Shown here in pieces: positions 1-5,146 of a stretch of 5,146 bases of DNA. Position 1 is the first letter of the stretch, and the number at the start of each line of letters is the position of its first letter. The notes beneath the pieces are model-generated. The model saw nothing but the letters and a program-made list of their open reading frames with translations, ran no database searches and was not told where the DNA came from. The DNA is from Clostridiales bacterium UBA3705 (GTDB lineage Bacteria > Bacillota_A > Clostridia > Oscillospirales > Oscillospiraceae), in the NCBI GenBank assembly GCA_002372735.1, contig DFIE01000141.1:1-5146 (forward strand), read 5' to 3'. Position numbers and translations under genes: made by a program.

Positions 1-173
1 CCGCCCTGGATCATAAAGCCCTTGATGACCCTGTGGAAGATCAGCCCGTCATAAAAGCCCTTGTTGGCCAGGTCGATAAAGTTGTACACGCTCTGGGGCG
101 CGGTTTCGGGGTACAGCTCACCCTTCATCACGGCGCCGGTTTCCATTGTGATGGTAAATACCGGATTGGACAT
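1..173 (-). CDS. Peptidylprolyl isomerase, cyclophilin type (N-terminal part, runs off window)
   Basis: The first 57 codons of a cyclophilin-family peptidylprolyl cis-trans isomerase are seen; the gene continues beyond the left edge. Such enzymes catalyse isomerisation of Xaa-Pro bonds in protein folding. The visible part has the usual opening beta strands (FTITMETG), the segment [15 protein letters not shown] (about residues 22-36), and the active-site motif [13 protein letters not shown], with the expected catalytic Arg at residue 48 and Gln at residue 56. There is no signal peptide at the N terminus, which begins MSNPVFTI, so a cytoplasmic form is likely. The ATG follows the smpB stop codon after a single base, and its GAGAGG ribosome site lies inside the smpB end, so translation is probably coupled. 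The family call is secure; the full length and any extra domain cannot be judged. Confidence 0.93.
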   Translation of the reverse strand, partial: MSNPVFTITMETGAVMKGELYPETAPQSVYNFIDLANKGFYDGLIFHRVIKGFMIQG

Positions 174-174
174 A

Positions 175-636
175 TCAGTGATTCCTCTCTTTCATGGCCC
201 GGTCGATCTGCCGCTTGGCGTCACGCACCGCAGCGTCGTCCCGCTTGTCATACAGCTTTTTGCCCTTGCACAGGGCAATTTCCACCTTGACCCTGGAATT
301 TTTCAAGTAGACAGACAGGGGAATGATGGAGTATCCATCCTGCTTCACCTTGCCGTACAGGCGCATAATCTCCCGCTTGTGCATCAGCAGCCGCCTGGGG
401 CGCAGGGGGTCTTTGTTAAAGATGTTGCCCTTGTCGTAGGGGGCGATGTGCATCTGCTTGATCAGCAGCTCGCCGTCTTTCACCTGGCACCACGCGTCTT
501 TTAAGGACAGGGTGCCCGCCCGGATGGATTTGACCTCAGTGCCCACCAGCTCGATCCCGGCTTCAAACTTCTCTTCGATAAAGTACTCGTGGTAAGCCTT
601 TTGGTTTTTTGCCATGATTTTCACGCCAGTGGCCAT
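175..636 (-). CDS. smpB: SsrA-binding protein SmpB
   Basis: SmpB binds tmRNA (ssrA) and delivers it to ribosomes stalled on mRNAs lacking a stop codon, allowing tagging of the nascent peptide and ribosome release. The 153-residue product has the family hallmarks: [21 protein letters not shown], then [36 protein letters not shown], and the basic C-terminal tail [21 protein letters not shown], which in known SmpB inserts into the empty mRNA channel. Length is normal. The ATG at 636 is chosen because an AGAGG Shine-Dalgarno lies 8 nt upstream. A GTG at 645 lies too close to that site, and an ATG at 615 (MAKNQKAY) has no ribosome site, though it would also leave the core domain intact. It is followed directly by the cyclophilin gene in an apparent operon. 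The ssrA gene is not in the window. Confidence 0.96.
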   Translation of the reverse strand: MATGVKIMAKNQKAYHEYFIEEKFEAGIELVGTEVKSIRAGTLSLKDAWCQVKDGELLIKQMHIAPYDKGNIFNKDPLRPRRLLMHKREIMRLYGKVKQDGYSIIPLSVYLKNSRVKVEIALCKGKKLYDKRDDAAVRDAKRQIDRAMKERNH

Positions 637-659
637 GCTGTCCACCTCTTTTCAAGCCC

Positions 660-668
660 ATTATATCA
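660..668 (-). promoter_or_regulatory. Extended -10 promoter upstream of smpB
   Basis: On the minus strand the sequence TGATATAAT gives a perfect -10 hexamer (665-660) with the TG extension, about 24 bp before the smpB start. No good -35 lies 16-18 bp upstream. A TTGACA (678-673) is present but only 7 bp from the -10, too close to act with it. The call rests on motif match and position only. Confidence 0.55.
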
Positions 669-695
669 TGGCTGTCAAGCCCTGATCCGTCGAAT

Positions 696-741
696 CCGGA
701 GGCCCGCCCGAACCCAAAAGGGCGCAGGCGGGCTTCTCCGG
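696..741 (-). terminator. Large GC-rich hairpin downstream of cotJC, terminator-like
   Basis: A 13-bp stem is formed by CCGGAG plus GCCCGCC on one side (696-708) and GGCGGGC plus CTCCGG on the other (727-733 and 736-741), with a 2-nt bulge. The loop holds a small CCC-AAAA-GGG inner stem. It starts 6 bp after the cotJC stop codon and precedes the smpB promoter, which fits a terminator or mRNA 3'-end hairpin. Neither strand has a T-run after the stem, so it is not a canonical intrinsic terminator. Confidence 0.45.
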
Positions 742-746
742 CGGGC

Positions 747-1256
747 TTACCGGTCCATGGCAGGGTTCATGGCGTACACGTTTTTCTGGTTCAGCCGCCG
801 GCGCAGGTTCTCGATGGCCTCGCCGAAGCGCTGGAAGTGGACCACCTCGCGCTCCCGGAGGAACTTGATCACGTCGTTCACATCCGGGTCGTCAGACAGG
901 CGCAGGATGTTGTCATAGGTGACCCTGGCCTTTTGCTCGGCGGCCAGATCCTCGGTGAGATCGGCCAAGGGGTCGCCCTTCACCCCCATGCTGGCGGCGG
1001 TCCAGGGGAAGCCGGAGGCGGCGGTGGGGTAAACCCCCACGGTGTGGTCCACAAAGTAGGGGGCAAAGCCCGCGTCCTTGATCTGCCGGTCGGTCAGCTT
1101 GCGGGTCAGCTGGTGCACAATGGCCCCCACCATCTCCAGGTGCCCCAGCTCCTCCACGCCGATGTCCGTCAGCAGGCCCTTCAGCTCGGGATAGGGCATG
1201 GAGTAGCGCTGGCTGAGATAGCGCATGGAGGCGCCCAGCTCACCATCCGGCCCACC
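747..1256 (-). pseudogene. cotJC: Spore-coat manganese catalase CotJC, 5' end missing (interrupted gene)
   Basis: The 169 codons left match the CotJC/manganese catalase family from the conserved GGPDGELGAS segment to a normal C terminus. Family members normally begin about 28-31 residues earlier, with a stretch ending in QYGG; here the preceding codons encode unrelated sequence and the recombinase gene begins 26 bp away. All five dimanganese ligands expected from the L. plantarum enzyme can be placed: Glu6 (DGELG), Glu36 and His39 (EELGH), Glu107 (DLAAEQ) and His140 (REREVVHF), counted from the first glycine. CotJC is a mother-cell-made spore-coat protein of the cotJABC operon in Bacillus; the catalase activity is known for the wider family. 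No good start codon with a ribosome site precedes the fragment (first in-frame ATG at 1226), so it is probably silent unless rejoined to its 5' part. The undamaged reading frame argues for recent interruption or retained function. Confidence 0.88.
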
Positions 1257-1269
1257 GCATGGCAGCCGG
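1247..1269. other. Candidate attachment site (attL/attR-type junction) in cotJC
   Basis: An imperfect palindrome straddles the point where cotJC homology stops. The arms are CCGGC (1247-1251) and GCCGG (1265-1269), with inner CCA (1252-1254) and TGG (1260-1262) pairs and a two-base offset, centred near 1258. Serine integrase att sites are short imperfect palindromes around a crossover dinucleotide and lie next to the recombinase gene, which fits. The core would be the bases shared by intact cotJC and the element, most likely within the GGTGG of the Gly-Gly codons. Inference only: the partner site is not in the window. Confidence 0.45.
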
Positions 1270-1281
1270 AGACGAAACCTT

Positions 1282-2754
1282 CTACACCGCGTCCCGAAAG
1301 ACAATGTGCAGGGTGCCAGCCTGCCGGTCAAGCAGGCAGCGGTCAATCACCTGGGCCGCGGCCTCATGCTTCCGGGCGGTGGAAAATTCCGGCAGCTCCA
1401 GGGTGCGCAGAGTCTCAAGGATCCGGGCAGCCCGGTCAGCCTCCGGCTCCGTGGGACGGGGCAGGGCCGAAAGTCGGCGCCGGAGCTCCGCTGCCTCCTG
1501 CTCCAGCCGGGCGGTCATCCGGTTGTAGGCGTCCACAGGGATCTCCGCCCCCCGGACCAGGGCGTCCAGGAGCCGGTCCTTCCGCCGTGCCACCGAGACC
1601 AGGGCCCGCTGCAGCTCCGCCTCCTGGCCGGGGAAGGGGTCGTCCTGCTCCAACAGACGGAAGGAGGGCATCCCCGCCGCGGCAAAATGGGCCTTGAGAC
1701 ACCGGACAACGCAATCCTCCGGCACCCGGGCGCAGACGTGCTGGGATTGGGGGCATTTGCCCCGGGCATAGCCGCCGCAGCGAAAGTAGTGGGGCTTGAC
1801 CCACACCAGGGGAGCCCCGCAGGCGGCGCAGCGCAGAAGACCGCACAGCCAGTGACTTCGGTCCCCGGCGGGCTTGGCATAGGGCCGGGCGTTGGCCCTG
1901 GCCTCCGCAAGCCTTGCCTGCACCGCCTGCCAAAGGGCAGGGTCCACCAGGGGCGGATGGTCACCCCGGGCCAGGATCAGCGATGGGTTTTCAAAAAACC
2001 GACCGGTTTTTCCCTCCGGGTTCCAGCGCACGGTGCCGACGTAGATGGGATTGGCCAGGATGTAGGTCACGGCCCGGCTCTCAAAGGGATTGCCCCGGTG
2101 GGTGCGCCAGCCGGCGAGATTCAGCTGCCTTGCAATGGTGCAGGCCCCCTCCCCGGCGGCATAGCGCTGAAAGATTCCCCGCACCGCCTCCGCCTCCTGG
2201 GGGTGGGGCTCCAGCCGGTTTCGCGGATGCCGGTCCGCCCCGGGCCCGGCGGGAGTCAGGCGGTACCCAAAGGGCGGCGGCGCCTGGAGCTGGCCCCGCA
2301 GGGCCTTTTCGGTCATGCCCTTTTTCACCTCCTGGCCCAGGTTGACGGAGTAGGCCTCGGCAAAGCTCTCGTAGATCGCCTCCATCACACCGGCATAATT
2401 GCCCTCGGCAATGGGCTCCTTGATGGACACCACCTCCACCCCGCAGCGTCTGAGCATGGACTTGTACACTACGCTGTCCTCCCGGCTACGGGCAAAGCGG
2501 TCGTACTTGTGGACCAGAATCACGTCAAAGGGGTGCTCCGGCTCTCTGGCCGCCCGGATCATGGCCATAAACCCCGGTCGGCGGCGGGCCTGCCTGCCGG
2601 AGATCCCCTCATCTACGTAAATGTGGGCTTCCTCCAACAGCAGATCATGGCTGCGGGCGTAGGCTTCCAGCTCCCGGCGTTGGGCGTCGGGGCTGAACTC
2701 CGTCTGGTCCTCGGTGGACACGCGGATATAGGCGGCAGCAATCTTTGGCTTCAT
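1282..2754 (-). CDS. Large serine recombinase (site-specific integrase/excisionase)
   Basis: This 490-residue protein belongs to the large serine recombinases, which cut both att sites through a serine-DNA intermediate and integrate or excise an element. Domain order: resolvase-type catalytic domain at about residues 1-150, with YIRVSTEDQ giving Arg11 and nucleophile Ser13, and KYDRFARSRED (83-93) the conserved Arg motif; recombinase DNA-binding domain from PPFGYRL (about 159) to about 290; zinc ribbon with Cys309, Cys312, Cys326 and Cys334; then a charged, probably coiled-coil region (about 375-455) and a short C-terminal tail. The ATG at 2754 is chosen because a GGAGGG site lies 8 nt upstream and the catalytic domain starts right after it; the open frame upstream to 2928 is not conserved in style. 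All key residues are present, so it looks active. Its stop is 26 bp from the cotJC junction. SpoIVCA and SprA are functional analogues by class, but no specific orthology can be claimed. GC content resembles the host. Confidence 0.95.
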   Translation of the reverse strand: MKPKIAAAYIRVSTEDQTEFSPDAQRRELEAYARSHDLLLEEAHIYVDEGISGRQARRRPGFMAMIRAAREPEHPFDVILVHKYDRFARSREDSVVYKSMLRRCGVEVVSIKEPIAEGNYAGVMEAIYESFAEAYSVNLGQEVKKGMTEKALRGQLQAPPPFGYRLTPAGPGADRHPRNRLEPHPQEAEAVRGIFQRYAAGEGACTIARQLNLAGWRTHRGNPFESRAVTYILANPIYVGTVRWNPEGKTGRFFENPSLILARGDHPPLVDPALWQAVQARLAEARANARPYAKPAGDRSHWLCGLLRCAACGAPLVWVKPHYFRCGGYARGKCPQSQHVCARVPEDCVVRCLKAHFAAAGMPSFRLLEQDDPFPGQEAELQRALVSVARRKDRLLDALVRGAEIPVDAYNRMTARLEQEAAELRRRLSALPRPTEPEADRAARILETLRTLELPEFSTARKHEAAAQVIDRCLLDRQAGTLHIVFRDAV

Positions 2755-2821
2755 ATGACGATCCCTCCATAGAGCGGTTTTGATGCGGCCCGGTGCATAT
2801 AATATCCGGGAGGTGGTTTTG
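2755..2821. promoter_or_regulatory. Divergent promoter region between recombinase and small ORF
   Basis: This 67-bp gap is locally AT-rich. On the plus strand a perfect TATAAT lies at 2798-2803, just before a GGGAGGTGG ribosome site, which would leave a leader of only about 10 nt. On the minus strand the same bases give TATTAT (2804-2799), which would start transcription roughly 40 nt before the recombinase ATG. Neither has a convincing -35. The overlap of the two -10 elements suggests that only one side is used at a time, or that a sporulation sigma factor uses one of them; this is inference. Confidence 0.4.
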
Positions 2822-3028
2822 TTGAAGAAATCCCAGAGCCTGCAGGTGACCCAGGCCCTGCGCCACGGGCAGGATGAGATCCCGCTGCAGGAGCTGACCC
2901 AGGAGCAGCTGCAGGCCTTTCGCCGCAAGCTGGTGTGCCGGGGGCTGAACGCCCTGTATGCCGGCCGGGCGGAATTCTGCTACGACAGGAAGAAATCACC
3001 GGAATCTGAATATTGTATTTCAAAATAG
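2822..3028 (+). CDS. Small unrecognised protein (68 residues), divergent from recombinase
   Basis: I do not recognise this family. The frame starts at a TTG (2822) placed 7 nt after a GGAGGT site; a TTG at 2819 is an alternative. Codon use is strongly G/C at third positions until the last ten or so codons, supporting a real gene. The product is small, charged and glutamine-rich: a helical-looking segment IPLQELTQEQLQAFRRKL (about 20-37), then VCRGLNALYAGRAEF (38-52), and a polar tail ending ESEYCISK. It has no signal peptide, membrane segment or zinc motif (Cys39, Cys53 and Cys65 are widely spaced). A small gene beside a large serine recombinase could encode the recombination directionality factor or a regulator, but nothing in the residues proves this. 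Its 3' end overlaps the promoter of the next gene. Confidence 0.6.
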   Translation: MKKSQSLQVTQALRHGQDEIPLQELTQEQLQAFRRKLVCRGLNALYAGRAEFCYDRKKSPESEYCISK

Positions 3029-3041
3029 CCTGTGATATAAT
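3013..3041 (+). promoter_or_regulatory. Promoter for the PPOX-family flavoprotein gene
   Basis: TTGTAT (3013-3018), a 17-bp spacer and TATAAT (3036-3041), with a TG one base before the -10, form a good extended -10 vegetative promoter. It overlaps the last codons of the small upstream ORF. The predicted leader is about 50 nt and contains a GCCGGG/CCCGGC inverted repeat (3056-3061 and 3072-3077) upstream of the GGAGG ribosome site. Confidence 0.7.
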
Positions 3042-3097
3042 GTGGATGAACCACAGCCGGGCTGCGCCTGACCCGGCGGAGAAACCGGAGGCCGCCT

Positions 3098-3574
3098 ATG
3101 TTTCGTCCTATGCTTCGCGCCAGGCAGCAGCTGCCGGCCCAGGAGTGCATCCAGGTCCTGGAGCAGGAGCTGCGGGGGGTGCTGTCCGTTTTGGGAGACG
3201 ACGGTTATCCCTACGGCATACCCCTGAACCACTACTACTGCCCCGAGGACGGCAAGCTCTATTTCCACAGCGGCAGGGCGGGGCACAAGCTGGACGCCCT
3301 GGGCCGGTACGAAAAGGCCAGCTTCTGCGTGACCGACGCCGGATACCGCCGGGAAGGGGAGTGGGCTCTGAACATCCGCAGCGTGATTGTCTTTGGCCGG
3401 ATCGAATGGATTGAGGACCGGGAACAGATCTATGAAATCTGCCGTCGGCTCAGCCTGAAGTTCACCGGGGATGAGGCGTACATCCAAAGAGAGATTGACC
3501 GGTCCGGGCCGGGCACGGTGCTCTTTGCCCTGCGGCCGGAGCACATCACCGGCAAGCTGGTGAACGAGGCGTAA
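3098..3574 (+). CDS. Pyridoxamine 5'-phosphate oxidase family (NimA-like) flavin-binding protein
   Basis: The 158-residue product matches the split-barrel FMN-binding family that includes PPOX-like proteins and the NimA-type nitroimidazole resistance proteins of Clostridia. Visible signatures are RGVLSVLGDDGYPYGIPL (about residues 26-43), GKLYFHSGRAGHKLDAL (about 53-69), a following core strand with FCVTD, and the SVIVFGRIEWIED segment (about 94-106). The C-terminal part (EHITGKLVNEA) is typical. It is probably a cytoplasmic flavin- or deazaflavin-dependent reductase; the substrate cannot be told from sequence, and vitamin B6 metabolism should not be assumed. The ATG at 3098 has GGAGG 7 nt upstream; an ATG at 3110 is a poorer choice. 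It has its own promoter and no terminator before the next gene. It may be host sequence or element cargo, depending on where the element ends. Confidence 0.9.
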   Translation: MFRPMLRARQQLPAQECIQVLEQELRGVLSVLGDDGYPYGIPLNHYYCPEDGKLYFHSGRAGHKLDALGRYEKASFCVTDAGYRREGEWALNIRSVIVFGRIEWIEDREQIYEICRRLSLKFTGDEAYIQREIDRSGPGTVLFALRPEHITGKLVNEA

Positions 3575-3604
3575 GGCAGGCAGCGGGCGATTGTGAAAAA
3601 CTAT

Positions 3605-3632
3605 TTGCTTTTTGGACAAATCATGCTATAAT
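3605..3632 (+). promoter_or_regulatory. Promoter for the pqqD-like / sugar-enzyme operon
   Basis: TTGCTT (3605-3610), a 16-bp spacer and TATAAT (3627-3632), with TG one base before the -10 (TGCTATAAT), make an extended -10 promoter. Transcription would begin near 3639, which helps decide the start of the next gene: an ATG at 3641 would have almost no leader, while the ATG at 3677 has a suitable one. Confidence 0.7.
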
Positions 3633-3676
3633 AGCCCGGAATGAGCCCAATACAAATGAAGGACAGGTACAGCCTT

Positions 3677-3940
3677 ATGAAGATTAAAAAAGACTTTATG
3701 CTCCGGAACGTGGCCGGCAGCAACATTGTGGTGCCGGTGGGCAGCCTGAGCAAGGACTTCCACGGCATGATCACCCTGAACCAGACCGGCGCCTTCCTCT
3801 GGAAGCTGCTGGAGCAGGAGACCGACGAAGAGGCCCTGGTCAGCGCCGTGCTGGCAGGCTATGAGGTAGACGAGGCCCAGGCCCGTGAGGCCGTGGGCGA
3901 GTTTATAGAGCAGCTGCGGCAGGCGGACTGCCTGGCCTGA
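3677..3940 (+). CDS. PqqD-family small protein (RiPP-recognition-element-like fold)
   Basis: The 87-residue product matches the PqqD family: a short N-terminal strand region (KDFMLRNVAGSNIVVPVG, residues 5-22), the signature MITLNQTGAFLWKLLE (31-46), then a helical C-terminal half ending in a segment like VGEFIEQLRQADCLA. PqqD itself binds the PqqA precursor peptide and presents it to a radical-SAM enzyme; relatives act as peptide-recognition elements in RiPP pathways, and stand-alone copies are also common beside polysaccharide genes in Firmicutes, where their role is unclear. The ATG at 3677 is chosen because AGGT lies 8 nt before it and the family's N terminus begins there; upstream in-frame ATGs at 3641 and 3656 lack ribosome sites. 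The sugar-enzyme gene follows 74 bp later with no terminator, so co-transcription is likely. No radical-SAM gene or precursor peptide is visible. Confidence 0.87.
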   Translation: MKIKKDFMLRNVAGSNIVVPVGSLSKDFHGMITLNQTGAFLWKLLEQETDEEALVSAVLAGYEVDEAQAREAVGEFIEQLRQADCLA

Positions 3941-4014
3941 GCCGGTTCATTGGCAGCGCAGCTCTGCAGGCTTACTGCCCAGACGAAAACAGAGACAACA
4001 GGAAGGTCTGTCCC

Positions 4015-5146
4015 ATGCATCAAGATATTATCAGCTCTCGCCAGAAATCATTTCGCATTGCGTTTTTGATCATTCTGGACATTCTGATCTCCGTGATCTC
4101 CTCCGTCCTCGCCCTTTTGATTCTGGCAGACTTCAACTGGCAGCGGATGATGTACAATGCCTACATGGGGATCATTGTCCGGTATCTGGCTATCAGCGGC
4201 ATCGTCACCGTGCTGGTCTTTTATCCCTTTAAGCTCTACAACAGCCTTTGGGAGTTTGCCAGCATTGACGAGCTGTTTCATGTGGTGATTGCCAGCGCCA
4301 TTGTCAGCCTGATCAAATTCATCTTTAACCAGATTCCGTACTTCCACTATTTCCCCATCAGCTTCCCGCTGATCAGCGGTCTGCTGCTGGTGTTCCTGGT
4401 GGGGGCGTCCAGGCTGTCCTACCGGTTTTTGCGCTCGGTGATCCGGGCCGAGGTCCCCGGCGGCGCAAAGCGGACCCTGCTGATCGGCGGCGGCCGGGCG
4501 GGCGCCGTGGCCCTGCGGGAGTTCCAGACCTCTGAAAAGTCCGCCAACAAGGTTGTGGCCATTGTGGACGACGACTACTCCAAGCGGGGAGACTACCTGC
4601 GGGGCGTGAAGGTCGCCGGCAATCGCAATGATATTCCCGCCATTGTGGAAAAATACCGGGTGGAGGAGATTGTCCTGGCCATTCCCTCCGCCACGGTCCA
4701 GGCCCGGCGGGAGATTCTCAGCATCTGCCAGCGCACACGGTGCAAGCTGAAAACCCTGCCCGGCATCTACCAGCTGGCCAACGGCGACGTGGCCATCAAA
4801 AAGATCCGGGACGTGGACGTGCTGGACCTGCTGGGCAGAGACAGCGTGAAGGTGGACCTGGACGAGATTTGCCAATCCATCCGGGGCAAGACCATTCTGG
4901 TCACCGGCGGGGGCGGCTCCATCGGCAGCGAGCTCTGCCGGCAAATTGCCAAAAACTGCCCCGCCCTGCTGATCATTCTGGACATCTACGAGAACAACGC
5001 CTATGACATCCAGCAGGAGCTCCACCGCCAGGTGCCCGAGCTGAACCTGGAGGTGCTGATCGGCTCTGTGCGGGACAAGGCCCGGGTGGAGAGCATCTTT
5101 GCCCAATACCACCCGGATATGGTCTTCCACGCGGCGGCCCACAAGC
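4015..5146 (+). CDS. Membrane nucleoside-diphosphate-sugar dehydratase/epimerase, FlaA1/CapD family (N-terminal part)
   Basis: 377 codons are present and the frame is still open at the window edge; family members are usually about 600 residues or more. Order of features: four transmembrane helices at about residues 13-38, 50-72, 86-105 and 113-136; the family motif SLWEFASIDEL (77-87); a first Rossmann-type domain with LLIGGGRAG (155-163); then the catalytic SDR domain beginning at TILVTGGGGSIGSE (293-306), the NAD(P)-binding glycine motif, and reaching HAAAHK (372-377). The catalytic Ser/Tyr-Lys region lies outside the window. Such enzymes (WbpM, PglF, CapD) act on UDP-GlcNAc-type substrates, often as 4,6-dehydratases, for capsule, O-antigen or glycoprotein sugars at the inner membrane. 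The ATG at 4015 has GGAAGG 8 nt upstream. The context suggests the first enzyme of a polysaccharide or glycosylation operon, preceded by the PqqD-like gene. Confidence 0.94.
   Translation, partial: MHQDIISSRQKSFRIAFLIILDILISVISSVLALLILADFNWQRMMYNAYMGIIVRYLAISGIVTVLVFYPFKLYNSLWEFASIDELFHVVIASAIVSLIKFIFNQIPYFHYFPISFPLISGLLLVFLVGASRLSYRFLRSVIRAEVPGGAKRTLLIGGGRAGAVALREFQTSEKSANKVVAIVDDDYSKRGDYLRGVKVAGNRNDIPAIVEKYRVEEIVLAIPSATVQARREILSICQRTRCKLKTLPGIYQLANGDVAIKKIRDVDVLDLLGRDSVKVDLDEICQSIRGKTILVTGGGGSIGSELCRQIAKNCPALLIILDIYENNAYDIQQELHRQVPELNLEVLIGSVRDKARVESIFAQYHPDMVFHAAAHK

Larger units (their letters stand above)
1257..3028. mobile_element. Serine-recombinase element inserted in cotJC (left end; right end not found)
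   Basis: The left boundary is set by the sudden loss of cotJC homology at about 1256. The span given covers the recombinase and the divergent small ORF, the only genes tentatively tied to the element. The missing cotJC 5' part, expected on the minus strand at higher coordinates and preceded by cotJB, does not occur before 5146. The element may therefore be larger and include the plus-strand genes to the right, or the right end may have been lost. No conjugation, phage structural or terminal inverted-repeat features are visible here. Confidence 0.5.

Noticed and set aside
673..678. TTGACA on the minus strand upstream of smpB as a -35 box
   Set aside because: It is only 7 bp from the TATAAT, far too close to serve as its -35; no other matching -10 lies at 16-18 bp.
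1257..1346. Upstream in-frame extension of the cotJC fragment as a real fusion protein start
   Set aside because: It begins at a TTG inside the recombinase gene with no ribosome site and encodes Arg/Cys-rich sequence unlike any CotJC N terminus.
837..1697. Plus-strand open frame (286 codons) opposite cotJC and the recombinase end
   Set aside because: Its product is Pro/Gly/Ala-rich with no recognisable domain, and it crosses the junction of two real minus-strand genes.
1225..2772. Long plus-strand open frame (515 codons) across the recombinase
   Set aside because: It is a shadow produced by high GC at third positions; the minus strand encodes an unmistakable serine recombinase with all catalytic residues.
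2755..2928. In-frame N-terminal extension of the recombinase
   Set aside because: The extension is Cys/Ser/Trp/Arg-rich without family similarity, lies opposite the small plus-strand gene, and the ATG at 2754 has a strong ribosome site directly before the catalytic domain.
3051..3061. Similarity of the leader bases CAGCCGG to those at the cotJC junction, as a possible second att site
   Set aside because: Only six or seven GC-rich bases match, the surrounding sequence does not encode the missing cotJC 5' part, and such matches are expected by chance here.
4048..5142. Long minus-strand open frame (364 codons) opposite the sugar-enzyme gene
   Set aside because: It is an antisense shadow: its product is low-complexity and His/Gln/Val-rich with no family resemblance, while the plus strand encodes a clear FlaA1/CapD protein.

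Overview
The window looks like GC-rich chromosomal DNA from an endospore-forming Clostridia relative, plausibly a gut Oscillospiraceae-type organism. Third codon positions are strongly G/C, Shine-Dalgarno sites are strong GGAGG types, and a spore-coat manganese catalase of the CotJC type is present. The taxonomic placement is inference from codon use and gene style only.

Layout. Positions 1-749 carry minus-strand housekeeping genes: the first 57 codons of a cyclophilin-type peptidylprolyl isomerase, preceded by smpB (trans-translation) with a 1-nt gap, an extended -10 promoter upstream of smpB, and a large GC-rich hairpin separating smpB from the next gene. Positions 747-1256 hold the 3' part of cotJC (minus strand). 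It starts abruptly at the conserved GGPDGELGAS segment; roughly the first 30 residues are absent, although all five expected manganese ligands are kept. Immediately next to the break, 26 bp away, is the 3' end of a complete 490-residue large serine recombinase (1282-2754, minus). An imperfect palindrome lies on the junction and is a candidate attachment site. A short AT-rich intergenic region separates the recombinase from a divergent, unrecognised 68-residue ORF (2822-3028, plus).

The right half is all plus strand. It holds a pyridoxamine-5'-phosphate-oxidase-like flavin-binding protein (3098-3574) with its own promoter, then a second promoter driving a PqqD-family small protein (3677-3940) and, 74 bp later, the first 377 codons of a membrane-bound FlaA1/CapD-type nucleoside-diphosphate-sugar dehydratase/epimerase (4015 to window end). 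This is probably the start of a polysaccharide or protein-glycosylation locus.

The main point of interest is the interrupted cotJC. A mother-cell sporulation gene split by a serine recombinase resembles the skin element in sigK and SPbeta in spsM, which are excised during sporulation to rebuild the gene. The missing 5' part of cotJC is not in the window. Either the element continues beyond position 5146, making the flavoprotein, PqqD and sugar-enzyme genes possible cargo, or the 5' part was lost and this is a decayed insertion.
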